Below, one piece after another: positions 37,543-43,809 of a stretch of 45,361 nucleotides of DNA. How positions within the stretch are numbered: the stretch's first letter is position 1; each line of letters opens with the position of its first letter. The DNA lies in assembly GCA_910588145.1 (NCBI GenBank), contig CAJUPO010000015.1, positions 1 through 45,361 on the forward strand. The letters are read 5' to 3'. The notes beneath the pieces are model-generated. The model did no database searches. It saw only the letters and a list, made by a program, of their open reading frames with translations, and had not been told where the DNA came from. This DNA comes from an uncultured Oscillospiraceae bacterium. GTDB taxonomy: Bacteria > Bacillota > Clostridia > Oscillospirales > Ruminococcaceae. The position numbers and the translations under genes are program-made.

Positions 37543-37923
37543 CACGACATTTAGTCCGCAAATGGCTTAGATATGCTGTTTGCGGACTTTATATTTTTTA
37601 TTAAAAATGATTTTGTCCGTTGTTTGTCCGTTATTTCAAAAAGGTGATTAAAAATATCAAATTTTGACCGTTTACTTATTTGTAGTCTTACCTAATATGC
37701 AATCTGACACACTTTCCATTGCCCTAACTTGAGCTTCATGAAACGAATGAGCATATATGCTCAAGGTTGTATTTGCGTCGTTATGCCCTAAACAAGCTTG
37801 TACCGTTTTTACATCAACACCATTTAATATCATAGCAGTAGCATTGAAATGTCGAAATGAATGTATTGAAACAAACCTCATACCAGTGCGCTTGCAGAAC
37901 TTTTCAAAGAATTTGTATGGTGA
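37543..37923. repeat. 381-bp direct repeat, right copy
   Basis: Same orientation and length as 226-606, including the terminator hairpin and the integrase 3' end. No tRNA 3' end precedes it, so it is not a plain attachment site made by insertion. The two copies bracket 37 kb. Confidence 0.93.
37672..37923 (-). pseudogene. Integrase C-terminal fragment
   Basis: The last 84 or so residues of the integrase at 355, with MRFVSIHSFRHF, LGHNDANTTLSIYAH and the Tyr motif, identical by eye. The frame ends at the repeat border at 37923. It lacks the first catalytic Arg, so it cannot act. Confidence 0.9.
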
Positions 37924-38050
37924 TGTTGGGGATACAAATAATTAAAAAGTATTTATACACATATAAAAGTTAATATTTACTAAGTAAATAAAGTATTTTT
38001 CTATTAAATAGTTCGCAAAAATAATGAATAAATAATTTTAAAAGAATATT

Positions 38051-38096
38051 GTCCCCTGGAAAGACCGTATATAGGTTTTTTCGGGGGATTTTTTGT
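38051..38096 (+). terminator. Terminator upstream of agr-2
   Basis: TCCCC and GGGGGA enclose GACC/GGTT pairs in a stem of about 15 bp, followed by T6. It insulates agr-2 from the island to the left. Confidence 0.75.
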
Positions 38097-38184
38097 GTTT
38101 ATATAAAATTATTTTAGTGGAAATTATGGAAATTGTAATTAAAAGATCAAACCTAATAATATAATTAAAGGATTTTTTCTAACA

Positions 38185-38214
38185 TGGGGGATTAAAAATC
38201 TGCGTTGGGGGATT
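38185..38214 (+). promoter_or_regulatory. Tandem operator upstream of agrB-2
   Basis: TGGGGGATT at 38185-38193 and at 38206-38214, a 21-bp period, ending 5 bp before the -35 box. The layout copies that of the agr-1 operator, but the sequence differs, so a different LytTR-type regulator probably binds. Confidence 0.7.
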
Positions 38215-38219
38215 TTATA

Positions 38220-38248
38220 TTGACTTTTGGCAAAAATAGGGATATCAT
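38220..38248 (+). promoter_or_regulatory. agrB-2 promoter
   Basis: TTGACT (38220-38225), 17-bp spacer, TATCAT (38243-38248). Transcription would start only about 10 bases before the AGGTGAG ribosome site, a very short leader. Confidence 0.7.
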
Positions 38249-38265
38249 TAACTTAGGTGAGAAAA

Positions 38266-38862
38266 ATGATTTCTGAATTAAGTAAAAGAATATCTATGTT
38301 TTTATGTCGAAAAAAAATAATTTATGCTGATGACCTTGAAATTTATAAAAATAGATTGGAAATATCTATATCGGCTTTAATAAGACTTTCTGTTACTGTT
38401 TTAATTGGGTTAGTGTTTCAGATGTTTTTCTTATCTGTAATATTCTTTTTTCTGTTTGCAGTAATAAAGCTATCTACCAGCGGGTTTAATATCAAATCTC
38501 ATTTAAATTATAATCTGGTATTTTCAAGTATGGCTTGTCTTGTATTAGGGTTTACTCATATGACTGTATCAGTAAATAACTATACAATTTCAATACATAT
38601 TCTATTATTAATGTTGTCAATTTTAATAATATGGCGTTATACCCCGGTTGCAGAAGATAATGACCCAATGGATAGCAATAAGGAAAAAAGTAAACGTAGT
38701 ATAAGTATTTGTCTTGTAGTTTTAGTATCCATTGCAAGCTGCCTGATGCTTAAGTCATACAAACAAACATCTGTACTAATGGTATTTACTCTGTTGGCAG
38801 TAGCTGTATTTATTGCAATTTTAAAAATAATAAAAGGAGGAAATTATAATGAAAAAGATTAA
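38266..38862 (+). CDS. AgrB-like membrane protein lacking the catalytic dyad (agr-2)
   Basis: 198 residues from ATG 38266; the GTG at 38257 lies in the ribosome site. Six hydrophobic stretches and the PVAEDNDPMD loop mark it as AgrB-like. In the region that aligns with the agr-1 signature it reads KLSTSGFNIKSHLNYNLVFS: residue 75 is Asn instead of the catalytic His and residue 82 is Tyr instead of Cys. No His-Cys pair with the right spacing is found elsewhere. The gene is otherwise undamaged and overlaps agrD-2, so it appears to be kept. It may be a non-peptidase exporter or partner, or a gene that has lost its function. Confidence 0.8.
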   Translation: MISELSKRISMFLCRKKIIYADDLEIYKNRLEISISALIRLSVTVLIGLVFQMFFLSVIFFFLFAVIKLSTSGFNIKSHLNYNLVFSSMACLVLGFTHMTVSVNNYTISIHILLLMLSILIIWRYTPVAEDNDPMDSNKEKSKRSISICLVVLVSIASCLMLKSYKQTSVLMVFTLLAVAVFIAILKIIKGGNYNEKD

Positions 38863-38992
38863 AAAATCTTTTCTGGAAAAGCTTGCTGCGTGCAGTAAAT
38901 ATGCAGCAGTAAAGGCTGCAGGCTCAACTTCAGCAGCCGGCTGTCATCAGCCTAAAGAACCGGAAGCATTAAAAAAGCTCCGCAGGTTTTGA
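38849..38992 (+). CDS. AgrD-like prepeptide with Ser at the ring position (agr-2)
   Basis: 47 residues, start ATG 38849 behind AAAGGAGG, overlapping the agrB-like gene by 14 bp. A positive, helical leader (MKKIKKSFLEKLAACSKYAA), a core AGSTSAAGCHQP and a charged tail (KEPEALKKLRRF) match AgrD. Aligned on the HxP of agr-1 (CAYWQ-HDP), the ring would be SAAGC-HQP, so Ser replaces the ring Cys and would give a lactone instead of a thiolactone, as in the enterococcal GBAP pheromone. The alignment is inferred. It is an unusually small-residue core. Confidence 0.7.
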   Translation: MKKIKKSFLEKLAACSKYAAVKAAGSTSAAGCHQPKEPEALKKLRRF

Positions 38993-39017
38993 AGATTCAA
39001 TGACATAAAATAATATA

Positions 39018-39060
39018 AGGAAATGTGATTGTTGTAATGATGAGAGCATTTCCTTTTTTT
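39018..39060 (+). terminator. Terminator after agr-2
   Basis: GGAAATG and CATTTCC pair around a 21-base loop and are followed by T7. Confidence 0.7.
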
Positions 39061-39213
39061 ATTATTTCATAAACAATATACCCAGAATGCCCGTGGTGAT
39101 GTAGTAACCTTGATAAATGCGGAGATATATTCGTTTAATATTAAAGGAGCAAACAATTTAAATAGCATTTCTTGTTTTAGAATGGATATACTAACTAAAA
39201 GGAGAGTGTTAAA

Positions 39214-39984
39214 ATGGCAGTATCACACAGAGGAGCTATTTCATTTGGTTTAGTCCACATTCCGGTTGGACTGTATACGGCAACGCAGGATAACGATATA
39301 CACTTCAAACAGTTGTGCAGAGATGACGGCAGCAGAATTAAATATAAGAAAGTTTGTGCTTCATGCGGTAAGGAAGTATCTGCAAAGGATATTGTAAAGG
39401 GTTTTGAATATGACAAGGACAAGTATGTTATTATGACGGACGAGGACTTTGAAAAGGCTAAATCCGAGAAAGACAAAACAATTCATATTCTGCACTTTAC
39501 GAATTTAAATTCAATTCGTCCTATTTATTACGATAAAACATATCATGCCATTCCCGAAGCCGGAGGCGATAAAGCGTTCGAGCTTTTGAGAAAAGCAATG
39601 AAAGATGAAAATAAGGTTGCAATTGCAAAAACAGTAATGGGTACGAAGGAAAAATTGCTTACGCTTATTCCAACAGACGACGGAATATTGATTGAAACCA
39701 TGTTTTTTGCGGATGAAGTAAAACAAGCGCCAAAAGAATCTACACATCCAGAAGTGAATGAAGCAGAAATGACTATGGCGAAAACTTTGATAAATGCAAT
39801 GGTCAAGGATTTTGAGCCAAGTTTGTATAAGGACGAATATCAGGTAAAACTGAGAGAGATTATTGAACAGAAAATAGCAGGCGAGGACATTACAGCTTCT
39901 GCACCTGAAGTACAGGTAAACGCTATTGATATCATGGAGGCTCTCAAGCAAAGTCTTGCACAGGCAGGCGTAAACAATGGCTGA
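39214..39984 (+). CDS. ku: Ku, DNA end-binding protein
   Basis: 256 residues. The N-terminal GAISFGLVHIPVGLYTAT and CASCGKEVSAKDIVKGFEY are typical of bacterial Ku, which forms a ring on broken DNA ends and recruits ligase for non-homologous end joining. Length is normal; the short C-terminal tail carries few basic residues. AAAAGGAGAG precedes the ATG. It overlaps the ligase gene by 8 bp, the usual minimal end-joining operon. Confidence 0.95.
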   Translation: MAVSHRGAISFGLVHIPVGLYTATQDNDIHFKQLCRDDGSRIKYKKVCASCGKEVSAKDIVKGFEYDKDKYVIMTDEDFEKAKSEKDKTIHILHFTNLNSIRPIYYDKTYHAIPEAGGDKAFELLRKAMKDENKVAIAKTVMGTKEKLLTLIPTDDGILIETMFFADEVKQAPKESTHPEVNEAEMTMAKTLINAMVKDFEPSLYKDEYQVKLREIIEQKIAGEDITASAPEVQVNAIDIMEALKQSLAQAGVNNG

Positions 39985-40933
39985 TATATGGAAAACAAAA
40001 AACATCAAGCCTATGCTTATCGGTACAGAAGGAGAACCTTTCGACAGTGATAAATATATCTACGAACTAAAGTTTGACGGCGAACGCTGTATTGCTTATT
40101 TGGATAATGAAAAAACGGTATTGAAAAACAAAAGAAATGTATTAATGCTGCCGAAAGTCCCTGAGCTTGCGGAAATTCATAAGAATGTGAATGTACGTTG
40201 TATTCTTGACGGAGAGCTTGCGGTTATTAAGGACGGCAAACCGAATTTTTTTGAAATTCAGAAAAGAAGTATGATGAGCAATCCTATAAAGATCGAAATG
40301 GCGGCTAAAAAATATCCTGCCTGTTTTACAGCTTTTGATATTCTGTATTACGAGGACAGACAGGTTACGGACTTAACGCTGACAGAACGCAAAGAGCTTT
40401 TGCAAAAAGCAGTAAAATCAGAGGACAGCAGATTTGCCGTTTCAAGACATATAGAAAAAAACGGTACTGCTTTTTATAATCTTGCGAAACAGCAGGAACT
40501 GGAGGGTATAGTTGCAAAGCGAAAGGACAGTAAATATTATCTTGACCGGAGAACAAAAGACTGGATAAAAATAAAATATCTTAAAGACGATGACTTTATA
40601 GTTCTTGGATATGTTCCGAAAGAAAATAACATGAACAGTATTATTCTCGGACAGTACAAAAACAATCAGCTTATTTACAAAGGTCATGTGACTTTAGGAG
40701 TAGGCGGAGAGCCCTTTAGAAAAATTAAATCCCTTGATGAAACAAGCTGTCCGTTTTCGGAAGTACCAAAGGGCAATGAAAATGCCGTGTGGGTAAAATC
40801 TGAACTGGTCTGTACAGTTAAATATATGATGAAAACAGATAACGGCGGAATGCGGCAGCCTGTGTTTAAGGGACTGAGAGATGACAAATCACCGAAGGAA
40901 TGTATAGATAAAAGTAAAATGCCTGAGCAATAA
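39977..40933 (+). CDS. ligD: LigD-type ATP-dependent DNA ligase
   Basis: 318 residues, the ligase part only; polymerase and phosphoesterase domains of full LigD are absent. Motif I ELKFDGERCIAY holds the Lys that takes AMP. Others visible are DGELAVIKDGKPNFFEIQKR, LEGIVAKRKDSKY and DWIKIKY, then an OB-fold. It seals breaks held by Ku. The start overlaps the Ku stop. A two-way terminator follows. Confidence 0.94.
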   Translation: MADIWKTKNIKPMLIGTEGEPFDSDKYIYELKFDGERCIAYLDNEKTVLKNKRNVLMLPKVPELAEIHKNVNVRCILDGELAVIKDGKPNFFEIQKRSMMSNPIKIEMAAKKYPACFTAFDILYYEDRQVTDLTLTERKELLQKAVKSEDSRFAVSRHIEKNGTAFYNLAKQQELEGIVAKRKDSKYYLDRRTKDWIKIKYLKDDDFIVLGYVPKENNMNSIILGQYKNNQLIYKGHVTLGVGGEPFRKIKSLDETSCPFSEVPKGNENAVWVKSELVCTVKYMMKTDNGGMRQPVFKGLRDDKSPKECIDKSKMPEQ

Positions 40934-40952
40934 AAAACTCAGGCATTATTTT
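40917..40952. terminator. Bidirectional terminator
   Basis: AATGCCTGAG and CTCAGGCATT form a 10-bp stem flanked by A and T runs. It stops the ligase from the left and the hydrolase from the right. Confidence 0.85.
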
Positions 40953-41760
40953 AACTGTTAACAGCATTAAGAAATATGGAATTAAATTTTTCCAGTTCAT
41001 CATAAGTAATTCCATGACCGCTGTTCGCCAGGGTTATAAGCTTTGAACCGCATATACCCTTATGCTGAATTTCTGCAAGCTTTGCTGATACAATAACATC
41101 TTTATCACCGTGAATAATAAATGCAGGAACATGAACACAGGATAAATCATTTCGGCCGTCTTCTTCACGCAAAGCAATACCGCATTTTATTGTTCCCAAA
41201 CCAGAAGCCGATAAGGATATATCTTTAAACCAATCAATAACTGCTTCTGAGTGAGGGCTTGCAAAAAGCTGTTTGCTGAAATTATGACACAGCTGCGGTC
41301 TGTTAGTTTCAGCAAGATTAATCAGACTGTTAACTTCCTTAACAGTTTTTCCGTATGGGAAATCGGAACGCTGTGTAAAACATGGAGCAGCCGCAGAAAG
41401 CAATATCAGCTTACATACACCGAAGCCTTTGTAATTATTCATATATCTGAGGGCAATTGCTCCTCCCATTGAAAAACCTGTTAATATAAAGTTTGTGAGT
41501 TTAAGTTTCTGAACAACACAAAATATATCAGAAGACATTTGATTGTAAGTATATCCGCACGCAGGAGTATCTGATTTTCCAAAACCCCTCAAATCAACAG
41601 CAACAACTCTGCAACCGCAGTTTGTAAGCAAGTTAATTTGATACTCATAAATTTTATGAGAAAGCGGCCAGCCATGAATTAAAAATACAGTCTGCATTCC
41701 TTTGGGGTTATAATCATAAACGGCTATTTTGGTTCCGTCATTGGATTTAATATACTGCAT
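40951..41760 (-). CDS. Alpha/beta-fold hydrolase
   Basis: 269 residues, full length. It shows FLIHGWPLSHKIYEYQ (oxyanion region), the nucleophile elbow GFSMGGAIAL with Ser, the acid Asp in HGDKDVIV, and a terminal His in SGHGITYDE, so the catalytic triad is complete. It resembles non-haem peroxidase-like or esterase members; substrate unknown. GGAGGTATTTT precedes the ATG on the minus strand. It is a single gene. Confidence 0.9.
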   Translation of the reverse strand: MQYIKSNDGTKIAVYDYNPKGMQTVFLIHGWPLSHKIYEYQINLLTNCGCRVVAVDLRGFGKSDTPACGYTYNQMSSDIFCVVQKLKLTNFILTGFSMGGAIALRYMNNYKGFGVCKLILLSAAAPCFTQRSDFPYGKTVKEVNSLINLAETNRPQLCHNFSKQLFASPHSEAVIDWFKDISLSASGLGTIKCGIALREEDGRNDLSCVHVPAFIIHGDKDVIVSAKLAEIQHKGICGSKLITLANSGHGITYDELEKFNSIFLNAVNS

Positions 41761-41833
41761 AAAATACCTCCATTTTATTATTAATATATTTTATGCACAA
41801 TTTATAGATAGGTTTCTGATTTCGTACACATAT

Positions 41834-42466
41834 TTAATCATCCATGAGCTCCTTGATACATCCCGATTGTATTGCCTTTATATTTCGGGTAATTTTTTCA
41901 TTTGACCAGTCCCACCATTTGATACTAAGCAATTTAGAAATAGTATCTTCATCATACCGTTTTTTTATTGGTTTCGCTGGAATACCTCCTACAACGGTAT
42001 ATGGCGGTACATCTTTTGTGACAACGGCACGGGCGCCAATAATTGCCCCGTCACCAACCGTAACTCCTGCTAAGATAACAGCTTCAAAGCCAATCCATAC
42101 ATCATTGCCGATTATAATATCGCCTTTATTGTCCCAACTCCTTGCAGCATCCTTTTTTTCCAATCCCCATTCTTCATAAAAGAGCGGAAAAGGATATGTA
42201 CTTAGTGAAGACAACGTATGATTGGCGCTGTTGAATAGAAATTTTGTTCCGCAGGCAATAGAACAAAACTTTCCGATGATGAGCTTGTCGTGATTGATTG
42301 GGTAATGGTAAAGTACATTGTTTTGTTCAAATCCCTTAGGATCATTAAAACAATCGTTATACATAGTATAATTACCCACTTCTATATTGGGATTTGTAAT
42401 CACATTTTTAAGATAAATTGTCTGCGTATCTCCTGTACGTGGATAAATTTTTTTTGAATCAGCCAT
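41834..42466 (-). CDS. Vat/CatB-type xenobiotic acetyltransferase
   Basis: 210 residues, the family length. Left-handed beta-helix hexapeptides run through KGDIIIGNDVWIGFEAVILAG and DGAIIGARAVVTKDVP. The catalytic His is in NSANHTLSSLSTYPF, and the VVGGIPAKPIKKRY turn ends the helix. Members acetylate streptogramin A or chloramphenicol, but many relatives have other, unknown substrates, so resistance should not be assumed. AGGAGG precedes the ATG. Confidence 0.9.
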   Translation of the reverse strand: MADSKKIYPRTGDTQTIYLKNVITNPNIEVGNYTMYNDCFNDPKGFEQNNVLYHYPINHDKLIIGKFCSIACGTKFLFNSANHTLSSLSTYPFPLFYEEWGLEKKDAARSWDNKGDIIIGNDVWIGFEAVILAGVTVGDGAIIGARAVVTKDVPPYTVVGGIPAKPIKKRYDEDTISKLLSIKWWDWSNEKITRNIKAIQSGCIKELMDD

Positions 42467-42554
42467 TTTATAATCCTCCTGTCAGTCATGTATATTATAA
42501 TTTTATTCATCAGCTGCGGTATCTTCAATACACTAAACAATACAGACACAATGT

Positions 42555-42590
42555 GTAAAAAAGAGAGCCGCTTTACTTTAAGCAGCTCCC
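42555..42590 (-). terminator. Terminator of the small HTH gene
   Basis: On the minus strand GAGCTGCTT and AAGCGGCTC pair, then TCTTTTTTAC. Confidence 0.75.
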
Positions 42591-42595
42591 TACAG

Positions 42596-42859
42596 CTATT
42601 TTTGATATATTATTTTTCTAATGGCATAAACTGACAGATAGTAATAGTCAGCAAGTTCCTCCATAGATACACCTTGCTTATATTCTGAAATAATTTTTTT
42701 ATTACGGTTTTCAAGCTCTTTTCTGTAGCCTGATAATTCACCCCAAGACTTATGCTGTTCAGCTTTTGCAGGAATATAGATATAACCTGCCTGCATATAC
42801 TTTTGCAATTCTTCAACCAGCCTGACAGGGAGAATTTCATTTGCATTAATATATTTCAT
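42596..42859 (-). CDS. Small HTH protein (CD3324-like)
   Basis: 87 residues: MKYINANEILPVRLVEELQKY, YIYIPAK, then a helix-turn-helix of the type EYKQGVSMEELADYYYLSVYAIRKIIY. This matches the CD3324/Mor-like family of small DNA-binding proteins. AAGGAG lies ten bases before the ATG. The leader upstream has alternative RNA structures, listed separately. Confidence 0.8.
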   Translation of the reverse strand: MKYINANEILPVRLVEELQKYMQAGYIYIPAKAEQHKSWGELSGYRKELENRNKKIISEYKQGVSMEELADYYYLSVYAIRKIIYQK

Positions 42860-42893
42860 ATGCGGCTTTCTCCTTGATTGATATAGTCAGACA

Positions 42894-42966
42894 GCAAAGC
42901 CAGCAATATATGTAAGCGACTAACATTTACTCCATGCAGGCGTCGCTATACTGGCTTTGCATGGAG
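42894..42966 (-). promoter_or_regulatory. Switch-like leader of the small HTH gene
   Basis: Two folds compete. Fold A pairs GCAAAGCCAG (42894-42903) with CTGGCTTTGC (42951-42960) and AGCGAC (42915-42920) with GTCGCT (42942-42947). Fold B pairs CTCCATGCA (42930-42938) with TGCATGGAG (42958-42966). The folds share 42958-42960 and enclose each other's arms, so only one can form. It lies 35-107 bases before the ATG on the minus strand. Confidence 0.55.
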
Positions 42967-43111
42967 CCAAACTTTATTCTTTCTTTTCTTGTTTATACAC
43001 ATGAATATCTCCACCAATATTAATTTTACTTACCAGAAGAAATTATACCATAAATGTATGAACAAATCAAGAAACGCCAATGGTATAGCTTTTTAAATTA
43101 AAAAAATAATG

Positions 43112-43140
43112 TTGACATGATCCTGTGAATAGTGTATAAT
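43112..43140 (+). promoter_or_regulatory. Promoter of the antitoxin RNA
   Basis: TTGACA (43112-43117), 17-bp spacer, TATAAT (43135-43140): both boxes match consensus exactly. Confidence 0.92.
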
Positions 43141-43146
43141 AATAAA

Positions 43147-43232
43147 AAAGGGGCATGCCGATAGACGGTCGCTCCCTCATGATTAGTTTAAAATAAACCG
43201 TTCAGTTTGGTCGCTTGGGCGGTTTATTTCTT
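43147..43232 (+). ncRNA. Antitoxin RNA of a type I module
   Basis: It would start near 43147 and end at the hairpin AAATAAACCG/CGGTTTATTT (43191-43200/43220-43229), about 85 bases. There is no open frame. It runs into the 3' end of the oppositely transcribed toxin gene, whose stop codon lies in the hairpin. This convergent layout with a shared terminator is like the par (fst) locus of enterococcal plasmids. Confidence 0.75.
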
Positions 43233-43301
43233 TATGTTCTTAATTACATCATTCAATGCAACAAGAAGCAAGATAGTAAGAACTATGTAAACAATGTCCA
43301 A
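43224..43301 (-). CDS. Type I toxin, holin-like hydrophobic peptide
   Basis: 25 residues: MDIVYIVLTILLLVALNDVI then KNIKK. One membrane helix with a charged C-terminal tail, the usual form of type I toxins that damage the cell membrane. Start TTG 43301 with a strong GGGAGGTGAT site five bases upstream. The stop lies in the hairpin shared with the antitoxin RNA. It is much too short for automatic gene calling. Confidence 0.85.
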   Translation of the reverse strand: MDIVYIVLTILLLVALNDVIKNIKK

Positions 43302-43413
43302 AACTATCACCTCCCTGCCAGCTTATTTCGCCTGCACTTTCGTGGACGATATGTAAGACTGATAGCGTAAGGAGGGAACAACCGCCTACCGTTATGGTAT
43401 GCCCTTAAAGAAA

Positions 43414-43442
43414 ATTATACATTATTAGTCTGTATATGTCAA
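43414..43442 (-). promoter_or_regulatory. Promoter of the toxin mRNA
   Basis: On the minus strand TTGACA (43442-43437), 17-bp spacer, TATAAT (43419-43414): both boxes match consensus. The leader to the start is about 105 bases and has a GGGCATACC start that resembles the 5' end of the antitoxin RNA (GGGCATGCC). Confidence 0.92.
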
Positions 43443-43462
43443 TAAAAAGTTTATATAAGTCT

Positions 43463-43494
43463 ATGCGTTCTGTAAAAAACAGGGCGCATTTTTG
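43463..43494 (+). terminator. Hairpin terminator right of the type I module
   Basis: ATGCGTTCTGT and ACAGGGCGCAT pair with two mismatches and are followed by T5. Confidence 0.6.
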
Positions 43495-43511
43495 TACACA
43501 AAAATATTTTA

Positions 43512-43691
43512 ATGAAAGAAAGAGGTTTTAAAATTAAGTTAAAAGGTATTTATAGGAGTAGGCACGGCGGTTCAGATTTTTCAAAGATATCTGAAGGACT
43601 AAAGGATAAAAATATGAACATTATTGAAGATATAAAAAGACGCGTTCACAATATGTACGGTAAAGCGTTAAAAAAATGTTGTAATTTATAA
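43512..43691 (+). CDS. Small basic hypothetical protein
   Basis: 59 residues from ATG 43512, very basic (KERGFKIKLKGIYRSRHGG; IKRRVHNMYGKALKKC). No ribosome site precedes it; an inner ATG at 43613 has AAAGGA upstream and would give 25 residues. Not recognised; it may not be a gene. Confidence 0.3.
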   Translation: MKERGFKIKLKGIYRSRHGGSDFSKISEGLKDKNMNIIEDIKRRVHNMYGKALKKCCNL

Positions 43692-43736
43692 TAAAATGTA
43701 TGAATAAATAAAATAATAAAAATATATCATTAAATA

Positions 43737-43765
43737 TTGCCATTAAAGTTGTTTTATGATAAAAT
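43737..43765 (+). promoter_or_regulatory. Promoter of the TSP3-repeat protein gene
   Basis: TTGCCA (43737-43742), 17-bp spacer, TAAAAT (43760-43765), 44 bp before the start codon. Confidence 0.6.
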
Positions 43766-43809
43766 ATTTAAGCACAATTAAGTGACATAATTAATCAGGA
43801 GGAAAAGAA

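Noticed and set aside
37543..37923. Right attachment site of an integrative element
   Set aside because: It lacks the tRNA-Trp 3' end that integration would recreate, and 381 bp is too long for an att core; a duplication fits better.
41251..42179. Plus-strand frames opposite the hydrolase and acetyltransferase
   Set aside because: The minus-strand genes have complete family motifs and good ribosome sites.
42610..42846. Second minus-strand frame overlapping the small HTH gene
   Set aside because: It is another frame of the same DNA and lacks the family motifs.
42895..42966. Intrinsic terminator before the small HTH gene
   Set aside because: Neither fold is followed by a T-run on the minus strand, so it was listed as a regulatory leader instead.
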